From contig JAEILZ010000003.1 of assembly GCA_018873225.1 (NCBI GenBank), positions 3,658,001 through 3,722,000 of the forward strand: a DNA stretch of 64,000 bases, given 5' to 3'. A program made the translations under genes and the position numbers. The stretch's first letter is position 1, and each line of letters starts with the position of its first letter. Source of the stretch: [Phialemoniopsis] sp. UDSM-2020. Its lineage: Eukaryota; Ascomycota; Sordariomycetes; Thyridiales; Thyridiaceae. Positions 35,239-46,515 of this stretch are shown here, in pieces. The notes beneath the pieces were generated by a model. That model did no database searches, was not told the DNA's origin, and was given only the letters and a program-made list of their open reading frames with translations.

Positions 35239-35268
35239 CGCCTCAACGCGCCTCAACACGCCTCAACT
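35239..35268 (+). repeat. Three copies of a 10-mer, CGCCTCAAC plus one variable base
   Basis: Tandem units at 35239, 35249 and 35259 differ only in the last base. Noncoding. Confidence 0.75.
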
Positions 35269-35882
35269 GTCACCGGACCACGGCCACTTCCCCTCTGCAG
35301 GCTCTCGTACGGTTAACTGAAGTTCGCGGCCGAGTGCTGGGAATGTGGCGCCCGTCCAGGCCAGCATCTCCGCATGCGCCAGCCTGGCTTGAGGCGTCGA
35401 CGATGCCCTTCCCTGCGGCGAGGCTAGCATCTCCCCGGTGCAGTCTATACAAGCCACAACCCCGTGCCAATGCCAATATTTCCACAGTACGTGGGCTGCA
35501 TGCCATAGGGAGGGATAGGGACATGCCCCGGCGGACTACTTGTACGGGCTCAATGCCACGGAGCGAGCGCGCGCGCTGGGTGAGTCCCCACCACCGTGAA
35601 GTCCCATCCCCCCCTTCCGGCAGCGCCGTGTTGTTGGTGTGTTTGTGTTCCCGCCAAGCGCTGGACCGACGGGTCAGTCCTTTGGAAGACTTTTCTTTCT
35701 TTTCTTTTTGCAGCCTCTCCGCTTTACGGAGCATGTCTCTTGTGTCTTTGTGCCACGCTGGCATCCTCGTCGTCCATGTGCCACGCTGCCATGTGTCATT
35801 CCCGTATTCCCTGAAAGATCAGGACTGATCAGATCAATCCATCTGACCACCCGTCGGCGCCCCACGCACCCCGAAAATGCCC

Positions 35883-35966
35883 CCACCGAATTGTTCTAGA
35901 AAATTTCTGTCTGACAGGCTAGAAGCTCGGAAATGACCAGTTCTAGAACATTTCCGTTTTCGGTGG
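35883..35966. repeat. Palindrome-rich 84-bp element with CCACCGAA ends and two TTCTAGAA cores
   Basis: CCACCGAA at 35883-35890 is inverted as TTCGGTGG at 35959-35966. Inside are two related copies of TTCTAGAA(A/C)ATTTC (35894-35907 and 35941-35954), themselves palindromic, with a weaker CTAGAAGCTCGGAAAT between. The TTCnnGAA spacing also matches heat-shock-element units. It may be a tiny inverted-repeat element or a factor-binding cluster. Confidence 0.4.
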
Positions 35967-36940
35967 TCCCAGAAAAAGTGGTGCCACCGCAGCTGAACAA
36001 ACAACAACATTCATGGATCATGGCTGTCTTTCCTCGTTCCTCTGCCACTTTGGCAATCTATCCGTAAGTCTTGGGCACGCAGCTTCCCACGCTGTGCCAC
36101 CCAAGGCATACCATGCTACATGACCCAATATTATCGTGCTGGCACCACTTGTTGACCCATTTGTCGCCACTTTCTCACAGGGCCCGACACTATTCCCGGA
36201 CAGATTCATCAAGAAAAGGGCAGGAGATATCTGTGACCATTTTATTATGGGTATTCTTCTCCTCCTTTTTTTCTTGGGTCCATCTCTATTTCCCTTCTCT
36301 CGTACCCTCCGAGCAGGGATATATTATCTACAGTCGGATGTACGTACCTATCAGCCCGAGGGAGGATGCCATGATGAGACCTTCACTACGAAGTAGTTAC
36401 CACTTCTTGCCATGCCGTCCCACCCTGTCGTCCCTGTCAACTTTTAGCACCCGAGCTTAGGTATTCAAGACCGAAGCTGACCGTCGCAACCCGACAAGGT
36501 CATCCCGACCGATGGGTCAGCTTATGAAATTGATAGTCTGTGCGACCAAACAACCTTTCCAAAACAAAGACGATAGCCCAACTCACCACAAAAGCATTGT
36601 CGAGATGCGGCTATATACTTGGGAACTGTAAAGTGATCATGAATTTCTAAATAGATTTCGCATTTAGTGTCTCCTCGACCGAGAAAGGAGGACAACTGGA
36701 TGCTGGGTATCAAAGTTGTTCAAAGATATCTGATGCTTGACACAGTAATTACTTTCTTCCGACATACAACCCGGTCTCCGTACAATGCAGCCCCTGCGAT
36801 CCCATAAGTCGTGACTGGAACTGCATCTGCAACTCTCATTGAAGCCGCCTAGCCATGATTCTCTTCCAATTACGTCCCTTGCGCCAGGCAGAACCATTGC
36901 CGCCGCACGGGGGTAGACGGCTAGCATCAAGCCAACACGC

Positions 36941-39355
36941 TCAGAGTCCCGTTAGGTCAAAGTCGCCCGAGAACCCGCCGTTCAGCAACACAGCTGCGAG
37001 CCGCCTGCGCTGCAGCGGCATCTCCTCGGCCCGGTAGAAGGACGGGTCAAGTCCCAGGGACAGGAACATGGCATTGGTGATGGTATGGACGCCGCAGTCA
37101 TTGCCATTGATCTGCACCGGCGACTTGAAGTTCACCACCTCCCAGTCGGCCGTGTATTTCTCCTGCAGGTACTCCCTGACCCATTGATGGACCACATCGG
37201 TGACGTTCCTCCTGCCGGCGCCCTGATGGCCCATGGAGTCCATGTGCGCAATCTTGTGCTGCCGAGGCTGCACAACGACTAGAGTCCAGTGGAGTCCTGA
37301 GCAGATTGGTATCAAGATGGTATCGAAGCTGAGGAAGTTGTCCTTCGTGACGCCTGCCCTCTTCATCCACCGTACTGTCCCCGCCGCTCCTCTGCTGGTC
37401 AACTGCTTCCAGAAGAAGGAGTTGAATGCATGGCACCTCTTGGCGCCCGCCTTCTCGTTGATGTACTTGACGAGATAGATCAAGGTGCCGTTGACAATCT
37501 CGTCGTTCAGCCATTCTTGGGCTGGGACGACTTTGTAAAAGTCACTGTTCGTGAGCATGGTACCCTCGGGCGACTTGATCACGCCTCTGCCGGGAGGCCC
37601 GTCCAGGGTAGCGTCCACGTCGGACTGCCATGTCTGGTCCATTGGGGCTATCACTTGCCGCGCTGGTTGTCGCAAGCCGGTCCGCAACCTTCGCTCTTCC
37701 TCGAGCTTTTTCCTTTCTGCTTCTTCTCTCCGACGCCGCTCTTCCTCCTCGCGTTTCAACCTTTCGATGCGTGCAGCCTCTTCCTTCTCATGCCTTTGTT
37801 GGAGCTTAAGCCTGATTTCTTGCTCCTTGCTCGAACTGATCCTCAGCGGGGGGAAAGCCAGCTCATCGTCCACTGTCCAAGCGGGAGCAGTGACGGGTCT
37901 ATGTTGTGAGAGACGCGGCTTGATGACTGGATCTTCATTCTCCTTGCGGTCTATGTCCACCCTGAATGCCGATGCATACCATCCATTTCGCACCCGTAAA
38001 CGCTTCCAGTCCTTCCTGTCCGGATACTCCTCTGACTTTCGCTTCGCGCTTCGCACACTTGCAGTGGACAAGCCTAATATGGCGCTATCAGCGGCGTCAA
38101 GGAAGGTGAACTCAGTATCTTCATCTTCCCCGTCAGAGGCGGCAGGTGTGATCAGTCCCAACGAGGTACGGTCAGGAATATCGTGTATGATATGGGGCTT
38201 CTCTGTTGCAAAGAAGTCGATCAGGTGTCTAATCGTGACCTCATCCAGAGTCTTATCATCAGGTAGAGGTGAGCTAGTTGGCGGTGTGTGTGCAGTGCTC
38301 GGTCTTTGCACCAAAGACTGGCCAAGTCCATGTCGATATTTGCTGCGGGGAAGGGTCAGATGGATGCGCTTCCGCTTCTTCGGCGTCGCTGCGTGTTGTA
38401 TCGACCCCGCTGAGCTGCTGAGATCGGTGCCAGGGACGATTCGTGATGATCTATCCTCAGATATAGAGTGTTCTTCGTCCTGCGCTGTTGCATCGTGTGG
38501 CGGGATGGTTGTACGATATGGAGACAGAGCAACCCATTTGCAGTTTGCACTGGCCAGTTGTAAGAGATTTGAGATCTCACTGAAGGGAAGTGGTTGTCCT
38601 CGGAGCTGCTGACTTCGAGGCTGGTACATGGGCCTTTCACGGATGAGGAAGGACAGGAACGCAATTCCCTTTTGCGCGATAGCAACATCATCAGCCGACC
38701 TTCCTATCCCCGTCCAATCCACCATCGCGTCCAAATTGCGGTCCGAGATTGACTGTTGCTGAGATAGACGCTTTAGGAAAGTCAGAGCTGAGTAGGCCAT
38801 GCCCAGCATTTGCGAAGCGCCGGACGTGTCTCCCTGTCGTGTTGAGTGCTCATTTTGGCCCAGGACAGTATTCAGACTGCCGCCGGAGCTTGATCGAGTA
38901 CTGTCTAAGGTGTCAGTGCAAGGTACATGGAGAGTAGGTGTGGGCCATAACCATACGGGAAAATGCGGGTTTGTTGACTCTCGAGCTCCAGAATAACAGC
39001 TTCGAGAAATGAAGAGATGACTTGCAACTCGTTGTACGTAAACAACACCGTTGAATCCAACGGTTTTCGCGCAAAGCCAAGGTCGAGGATCTCCTGGGTC
39101 GGGAACTGACCCGGCAGGGACTGGGCCGCATCTTGCTGGTTCCGGGCAAGTGGACGAGTCTCATGCTGGATCCCATTTGCTAATCAAGGAAACACAGTCA
39201 GTCAAGGGTAGCGGTCCGTGAAGGGGGTTTGGATACTTACCACGTCCATATAATTTCTCAGTAAACCACCCAAAGACAGGCCGAAATAGCGACATGATGG
39301 CATTCCAGAGCGGGGTGCAGATATTCTTAGTGAATAAACCAATCTTCCATAGCAT
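36941..39355 (-). CDS. ULP1: Ulp1-type SUMO protease
   Basis: Exons 39355-39241, 39179-38957 and 38900-36941, with introns of 61 nt (GTAAGT...TTAG) and 56 nt (GTATGG...ACAG), give 765 aa. The second acceptor must be ACAG at 38901; using the TTAG 4 nt upstream brings an early stop. Ulp1 matures SUMO and removes it from targets, usually at nuclear pores. The C48 protease domain fills about residues 550-765: NSDFYKVVPAQEWLNDEIVNG at its start, then catalytic His650 (GLHWTLVV), Asp667 (HMDSMG), the oxyanion Gln709 and Cys715 (QINGNDCGVHT). All are present, so it should be active. A charged helix rich in Glu, Arg and Lys (residues about 470-520) precedes it and probably forms a coiled coil. The N-terminal region is Ser/Pro-rich and likely directs localisation. 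Divergent from the monooxygenase gene. Confidence 0.92.
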
Positions 39356-39462
39356 AACGACTCAGCTATGCAGGTTGAGATGACGATGATGCTGATAGCA
39401 TCTGGTCGAGGCCGGTACTATGCTCTGCGAAACGAAGGAAATATTCCTATGATTGCGGAAGT

Positions 39463-39516
39463 CTGTATCTGTATCTGTATCTGTATCTGTATCTGTATCT
39501 GTATCTGTATCTGTAT
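39463..39516 (+). repeat. Nine perfect copies of CTGTAT
   Basis: A 54-bp perfect hexanucleotide array, 107 bp upstream of the ULP1 ATG, so it lies in the promoter or leader of that gene (as ATACAG on its strand). Confidence 0.95.
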
Positions 39517-40468
39517 CAGTAAAGTCGGGGTCGAGGGCGGATGAGTATGAAGGCGGCATCTGTATGGTTGATGTAAGGCAATAAGTTCTGAATTACACGG
39601 CACTTGCTGCAAAGAGGAACTGAGATGAGAGCTAGGTGGTGAAGCGAACGGCGGAGTTCGGGGGATGGATGAGGGCGAGATGAAGGAAACAAGGACCAAC
39701 CTATCAGATGGGATCGACAAGCTTGAAAAGGCAACAGGCCCTACAAGGTAGTGATGAGAGGCAGATGCAGGGATGGAAAGAATTAGGATTGCTTCTGAGA
39801 GATGGGGCGGTCGTCTGATGCGAGGCGTGGCACCAGGCTGAGTCCAAGCAGGATAGAAGATAAAGTGCTTTAGGTACAAAGAGTGTCGGGGCGCGAATAA
39901 AGAATGATGGTGAATAGCCGTCACGAAAACAAAGAGCCGCTGGACTGAGAGTGAGAGATGTCCTCGGTTGGGTGATGAGCGGCACGTCGCGAATCGTTAC
40001 ATGCCGTCGAGGGCTTGAGCCCCGCGGAGCTTTCGAGGGAGCAAGGTTGAGAGATGGAGTGGCTATGATGTGATGTGACAATGATAAATGAGAAGATAGC
40101 TGCTAAAGTGATGATGGGATTTGATGGATGGCAGATGGCATTATGGATCTCAGGTCCTTCTTTTTTTGGTTGCGCAGCTCGCTGGCTTTGGGCTGGGGCT
40201 GGCAAGCTCAGCGCTGGTTGGCAGGCTGGCTCTCGAGGTGGGTCTTGGCTTCCAGGCAAGCAATACAATGCATGCGGAGTGCAGCTGCTGAGTCATCATT
40301 CGTATTTGATTGCATCAATTACCACTCCAGTCACTCGCAGAGAGGGTTTATTCAGACAGACTCAAGCAATGTCATGCCATGCCATGTAGTTATATAATCA
40401 ACATGAGCTCGATTCCACTGCTTAGATATGTGGCAGCCAGAAGGTAATGCGCTTATGCTCAGTGACGA

Positions 40469-40488
40469 GCCAGCCAGCCAGCCAGCCA
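40469..40488 (+). repeat. Five copies of GCCA
   Basis: Perfect tetranucleotide run in noncoding DNA. Confidence 0.8.
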
Positions 40489-41538
40489 ACCAGCAATCCG
40501 TGGCAATGGTGCCGGGAAGTGGAGAGAGGGAGAAGACATGAGGTGTAAATAAAATGCAAAGCAACTAAGTAAGTAAGTACGGAATAGAGAATAGAATGAC
40601 AGGATAGTAACTATGCCCATTTGCAGGCGCCAATCATGTCTGCGCCGATGCCAATCGGAACCGCAACGGAATCGCAACACGGAATATACGGCGGCTTTGA
40701 CAGCCCTGTTGTACTTGTAAAAGCGGATTAACAGAATTCCTCCCGCTTGGCGTCTAGCAATTGCAGCAGATCATAGTTGCAAGCGCCGGCGTCTGATTCC
40801 CGATTGCGTGAGCCGTTGCCATCCCCGCTTGGACGGGCCCCACAATCGCATTCCCGTGTCCAGCTACCGGGCCTCTTTGGCTCCCCAGCGCTAGACAGGC
40901 TCGCGGGGAGGGGGTGAAAAGGCCAGAGGAGGAGGTGTAGTATGTAGGTAGGAGGAGGCGGCTCTTCGTCTCATCATCTGCCTACATTGGCTGCATCGGT
41001 TCTCGGCTAACCCTACAATGTAGATGGGTAGTCTTACAACACTTTTGCATACCATGCCCCGTCCTGACCGGGACCCCGTCCGTATTGAGAGATAGTTACA
41101 GCCTCCTCCCACACTCCCATGCCCACTAGGCGGGACCCTTGCAGCACCAATCTCCAGCTCCGTCCATGACCCTATCCATTTGCCGACTCGGGTGCCGTCA
41201 AATGTCCAACTGGGCCCAGCTAACCTGATCTTGTCTCTGTATCCATCCCCGAGGATCTGGACGTCGGGATCCCTCCACCTACTCCCCGACCCGATCTTCT
41301 TGACATTTATAAAGCGCCTTGGGACCTAGACATGTCCCCCCAAGAGAGAAATCACAATAACGGACACTCCATCACGCTCAAGCTTGCCCTTGGTGACATA
41401 CTCCAGCCTCACCGTCCCCAATCTCTGACGCAATCATTTCGCTAGGTGCATAACAAGGTCGCATAAGCTTGTGGCGAACTTTTGGATATATCACCAGTCT
41501 CGAAACCCAAGTCATACATTGCTTCGGCAGTAGCCGAG

Positions 41539-43665
41539 ATGGCGTCGCAAAATCATGACATAGGTATGTGCTCACTTACGCCCCGGGCCCAGATGCGAGG
41601 AGCTTGAAGTTGGACTCGGGCTAAACATATCGTGCGTGTGTGCCTGCAGTCATCATCGGCGCGGGCCCTGTTGGCCTCATGCTGTCTACCATCCTAGCGC
41701 GATGGGGTTACAAGATCAAGCACATTGACAATCGTGCTGAGCCCACGCCCACTGGCCGAGCCGACGGCATCCAGCCCAGATCCCTGGACCTGCTGCGGAA
41801 CATGGGACTCAAGTCGGCCATCATGGCCCACGAACCAGCTCGTGTCTACGAAGTTGCCTTTTGGGACCCGCCCGCCAATGGCAAGGGCATTGTCCGTACC
41901 GGCACCTGGGCCAGCTGTCCTGCTTTCATCGATGCCAGGTACCCCTTCACCACTCTCCTGCACCAGGGCCATATCGAACGCGTCTTCATCAATGACCTGG
42001 CCAAGAACGGGCTGAGCATCCAAAGACCGTGGACCATCAAAGCCTTCGAGTCGGATGTCAAGGCCAACCCCGAATACCCCGTCGAGGTTCGCATAGAGCA
42101 TGTCGACGGCACCGCGTCGGAGACGGTACGCGCAAAGTATCTTTTCAGTGGTGAAGGAGCAAGGTCCTTTGTACGAGAGCAGCTGAAGATTCCCGTCAAG
42201 CACATTGACCCCATAGCCCACGTGTGGGGTGTCATGGACGGAGTGGTCAAGACCAACTTCCCTGACATCAAGGTAATAATCCCCTGTCCAGCTCTCGATC
42301 ATGGCCGGCCGATCTTGTTCGCTGACACCCCCCGAAGATGAAGTGCACCATCCACTCGGAGCACGGCTCCATCATGGTGATCCCTCGCGAGGATAACATG
42401 GTTAGGCTATACATCCAGATCGCGTCGTCGACAGATGCGGACTGGAACCCGCGCAAGACGGCGACCGAGGCGCAGGTGCAGGTCTCTGCGCAAAAGATCT
42501 TGCACCCGTACACCATTGAATGGGAGCGGGTCGAGTGGTATTCCGTATACCCCATCGGCCAGGGCATCTCGGAAAAGTACACTCTAGACGAGCGCGTCTT
42601 CCTCGGCGGCGATGCATGCCACACACATAGCGTAGGTCCAACCCCCAGGCATGGTCCTTTGCGCAGCAGTGAGATATCCGTGTACTGACTTGGCTCCCAC
42701 AGCCGAAAGCCGGCCAGGGCATGAACACTGCCTTCCTGGATGCGCAAAACCTCGCTTGGAAGATCCATGCCGTTGAAAAAGGGTTCGCAGACCGGAGTCT
42801 ATTAAAGTCCTACGAGGTGGAGCGGAAGAAGGTCGCTGAAACGCTCCTATCGTTCGATAACAAATACGCCAAGCTGTTCTCCCAAAGACCCCCTGCTGCA
42901 AACGAAGTCCAAGCTGCGTCGGACCAGAGCTCCAACTCGGCATCACAGGGCGAGAACGACTTTGTCAAGACCTTCAAGGAGAACTGCGAGTTTACCAGCG
43001 GCTATGGCGTTGCGTACGAGCCCAATGCCCTCAACTGGTCGGAACAGCACCCGGCACAGTCGCCCCTGATGATATCGACCGGCAGCAAGATCCGGACAGG
43101 CCGCCTTCTCCCCAACGCAAACGTAACGCGGGTAGTGGACGCCAACGTGGTGCACCTGGAGCAGGAAGTTCCGCTGAACGGCTCCTTCAGAATCTTCGTC
43201 TTTGCTGGCGAGCCCGACAAGAACAGGGCGGCGCTGCGGGACTTTGCACGGAATCTGGCCCGGAGCGGTTCCTTCTTCTCGTCGTATCTCCGGTCCGACA
43301 TCGACCAGGTCTCGTGGCACGAGAGGCACAACCCCCATAGCCACTTCTTCACGTTCTTGACGATATTTGCCGGCGCAAGGAGCTCCATTGAGATTGATCG
43401 GGATGCCCCTGAAGTCCTAGGCCGGTACCGAGAGCACGTCTATGCCGACGACAGGTGGGATCGCCGGGTTCCCAATGCGCGGGCAGCAGCTCACGCCAAG
43501 ATGGGTCTAGACGAGGAGAGAGGAGGTGTTGTTGTTGTCCGCCCGGACGGATACGTCGGGGCCGTCATGAAGTTGACCGAAGGCAGCGCCACAGTGGACG
43601 CGTTGAACCAGTACTTTGGAGCTTTCTGCACCAAGAAGCTCGGTGAGGCTACGGCCCAGTTGTAG
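41539..43665 (+). CDS. FAD-dependent aromatic monooxygenase (phenol 2-monooxygenase type)
   Basis: Exons 41539-41563, 41650-42272, 42338-42631 and 42703-43665 (introns 86, 65 and 71 nt) give 634 aa. The first exon has only 25 nt and supplies MASQNHDI, which joins exactly to [11 protein letters not shown], the FAD Rossmann GxGxxG motif. The group-A flavoprotein family uses NADPH and O2 to hydroxylate phenols and related aromatics. The GD motif [17 protein letters not shown] (306-322) is intact across an exon junction. The second FAD/NADPH motif, usually GxDGxxS, reads SGEGARS, with Glu177 in place of Asp. The C-terminal part (about 460-634) fits the thioredoxin-like PHOX C-terminal domain. The substrate cannot be read from sequence. 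No pathway genes lie beside it. Confidence 0.88.
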
Positions 43666-44328
43666 GTAGATAGCGATACCCAGCGGGCAGAATCTGTATT
43701 TCACCCCCTTTTATTTTCAAAATCGAGCTACTTACCCTTGACATCAAATTTTTTGTCGTGTATCCCATGTAATTATGTGACAATTATCAGCTTCTCTACA
43801 GTGAATGGACAGCAATGTCCATTGTATCAGGCAGGGGTTTCGACTCGGATACGTCTTGGAAACTGGCGACGACAAAGTGAGATGGAAGTGAGCGTCAACA
43901 ACACGCATTATGCCAGCCACTAGTCGGTCCTGTCAATTTCTGTTTATCTACTTCACTTGCCCAAACAACTGACGACCTTTCTGCCACGCGCGTCGAGTTC
44001 TTCCTCTCTTCCCTCATCCCACCCCGCCCACCACTCTGGATAAGGACCAACTGTCAAGAGTCAACTGCGCCAGCAGCTGCAGCCGGGCTCAATGGGACCT
44101 GTTAAGGACCAATCACCTAGTGCAGCTTGCAGAAAACGTGCCCATACTTCTCCCGACAGGTCAAATCAAGGGACGAGTTCTCTTTGTGGCAACTTCATCC
44201 CCGTATCACAGTCAAAGGCTCACGGTTCTGAAAAAAAGCGACGTACACCTCCTTCGGGAGATCAACCAGCTCGAACCCGTCACGCTGACGCCGACGTTCA
44301 CTTACATATCAGTCTCACAGACTCTCAG
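43666..44328. other. Tandem intergenic region
   Basis: 663 bp between the monooxygenase stop and the chosen start of the next gene. An open frame at 44092-44328 runs in phase into that start. It could be coding if translation begins at ATG 44092, but its composition looks random. Confidence 0.4.
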
Positions 44329-46021
44329 ATGGATAAGCTAGCCGCCTCGTACGCACTACCATGAGTATATGGACAAGGCTCTACTGCTAACACATGTCAG
44401 ATTTTCTCCCGACCATTCGGAGGGCAGACAGCGGTCTCGTCGCCAGTCCCCTACCCGCGCGCCGCGGACATCGGGAGGTTTGGATGACCTGGCCGGCAGG
44501 ACCAACGCGAGCTATATACCGCGACCCAGCTACGAAGCGAGCGATCGGGGCCGAAGCCGAATTCGACGGACTGCCCACGTGGAGGAAGATACACTCCCTC
44601 AACCACCATCCCGTTCGTCCAGGCGGTCCTCGCCCAGTAAGCGCCATGCCTCACCTACCAGGCATCATCGCGGCGTACCATCAACCTCGACAGGCACTTC
44701 GGCGACCTCCATCTCCGATCGTAGGGGTGCACCTCCTCTGGCTCCGTTGGACATCGGCCGAGCCGAGCAATTAGGTGCGATGAACAAGGGTGTGATCCAG
44801 GTCGCGTTGCGTGTGGACGAGCCCCGTGACAAGGCCAAATCGCTGCCGGTGGCCACTCCGTCCCCGAGACGTTCTGTCATTCTCGAGCGTCCGATCGTTG
44901 ACGAATCGTCCTCCATCTACTCTCAGGAGGATGACGATTCCCTGGGCCTGGCATCCATCAGCCCTTTGCACATACAAAAGCTGCCCGATCATGACGGACG
45001 TATTAGCCCGCGAAAAGAGATGAACGTTTTACAGGACTACACTTCGTGGGCCAAGGGCTCGAATCCTCAAAACTCGGCCACTGTGAACCGTGCTCCCGTG
45101 TACACAATGAGCGACGTCTCCGAGTCCGAACTGGAGGCCGAATACCACGTGGGTGGAGAGACGCCAAGGGATGTCTTCTCGCCTTTTACGCCCTTCTTTC
45201 AGAGCAAGGAAGCGCAGACTGTCCGCAAGGGCACCAAGGTTTTGATCGGTAACAATGGATGGCTTGAGCGGACAGACAAGTCGCCGCCTAAGCCCGCCCT
45301 CGTGTCGCCTTCCAAGAAGAGCATCCTCGATCCACTCCGCAGAATGGCGAAGGAGGTGGTAAGTGGCGTCTGCTGTCTATATCGTGTATCATTGCTAACG
45401 AGGTGACAACCCCAGGCGGACTTAGCCGACCTGAAAGCTTCGCGCCGTGCCAAAGAGTCAAGTGATAGAAAGCGCGACTCGGCTCTGGCGATTTCCCTCG
45501 ACCCCCGTGAGCAAGGACTCCTGTTTGGAGAGTTCGAGTACATTCTTACGAGTGCATTGGACAGCTATATCAGCTGTCAGTTCAGCGCCGGCCGTCTCGA
45601 TGCCGGCAAGTACAAGAAGATCGCCGACGCCTGGCAGCAGAAGGGTCGGCCCAAGGTTGTCGGCTTCCGCTACGACCTCGAGACGCAGCTCGAGCTTGTG
45701 CACCTTCATGTCCAGCACTTCAAGTTCTACGGTCGCCAGGCTGGGGTGACGGCGGCCACCGTGGGCGTTCTCGAGATGATGAAGGTCGATGCGCGGGTCA
45801 TGCGCATCCGTACCTTCTGTCAACCAGACACAGTCATCGCCAAGCAACTGATCGACGCACAGCATCTCTTCAACATGATCGGATGTCCAGAGATGCGACA
45901 GATCCAGCTGGCTGAGGTCATTCAGTTCTTCAAGACAGTGCTTGAGCGGGAGAAGCACTTTCACGGCAAGGCGAGGATGAGCCATTCGTCGTCTGGAGGC
46001 GAATTGCTGACCCGCGGATAG
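44329..46021 (+). CDS. Uncharacterised fungal protein with a helical C-terminal domain
   Basis: Exons 44329-44348, 44401-45358 and 45416-46021 (introns 52 and 57 nt, both with GCTAAC branch sites; donors GTACGC and GTAAGT) give 527 aa. The first exon codes only MDKLAAS; a longer N-terminus from ATG 44092 in the same frame is possible. Residues 1-330 look disordered, with RS-, SR- and Pro-rich clusters and acidic patches. From about 330 an ordered, mostly helical domain follows. It has a conserved-looking core: SLDPREQGLLFGEFEYIL, then GRPKVVGFRYDLETQLEL, HVQHFKFYGRQAG and IGCPEMRQIQLAEVIQFF. I recognise no named family and give no function. The splice model is well supported by frame continuity. 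Confidence 0.75.
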
Positions 46022-46515
46022 TCGAGGTGCTCCACGATTAGAACGGAGAGGGAAGATACATTACTCACGCTGTACGAATGAGGTTGCCAGCGGCGTGGTT
46101 GGATCGGGACAAACTCGATGGCTATGACATTCTTTGTGCACTGGGTCTTGGGACAAGCGAAGATCGTGGGTTTTGGCATGTCAAATATGTGCCATTCTTT
46201 TCTGTGCAAGCAACGAGGTAGACTGAAACATTCCATTGTGGGAGAAAGGGGAAATTACTGACGGGGAACGTACTTTGAAATTGCGATTCTGTGGCCATTT
46301 TACACCTGACTGATGCACCCAAAGAGCTTGTCCAGACATTATCATAACCACTGCCCCAGCAGCGCCGAAAGAAGAGAAGTCCCCGCAACCAGAAGCCATA
46401 CCAAACTGTCTGACAATACCAATCTCCTTACAAGAGCTCGGGTACACATCCTGTTTTTCTACACCCAAAAGTGAACAATAGGGAAAGGTGGTGGAAACAA
46501 AAAGGGCATATCGAC
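46022..46515. other. Convergent 3' intergenic region
   Basis: 494 bp between two stops on opposite strands. No gene is seen. Confidence 0.4.

Larger units (their letters stand above)
31115..36940. other. 5.8 kb gene-poor region
   Basis: No frame here carries a recognisable protein or a convincing exon chain. The part next to 31114 should hold the RGS promoter. It has Gly/Arg-codon-like GGA/GGG tracts (31550-31980, with GGACCA repeats around 31935-31965) and an imperfect triple 9-mer (33089-33115). The 23-G run lies at 33990-34012, followed by AT-richer DNA around 34230-34310. A triple 10-mer lies at 35239-35268 and a TTCTAGAA palindrome cluster at 35883-35966. It could be a decayed transposon, a non-coding RNA locus or an extended promoter; the sequence alone does not say. 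Confidence 0.45.
39356..41538. other. Divergent intergenic region ULP1 / monooxygenase
   Basis: 2.2 kb with no credible gene. It holds the hexanucleotide array at 39463-39516, a GCCA x5 run at 40469-40488, an AAGT x3-4 run near 40565-40577 and a TATAAA-like stretch (TTTATAAAG near 41307) ahead of the monooxygenase. Confidence 0.5.

Noticed and set aside
35270..35828. Overlapping ~164-codon frames on both strands
   Set aside because: Composition is random, with no motif, no splice continuation and no agreement between strands.
44092..44328. Possible longer N-terminus for the 44329-46021 gene
   Set aside because: It is in frame, but its composition is random-looking. The short MDKLAAS exon gives a simpler start, though the extension is not excluded.
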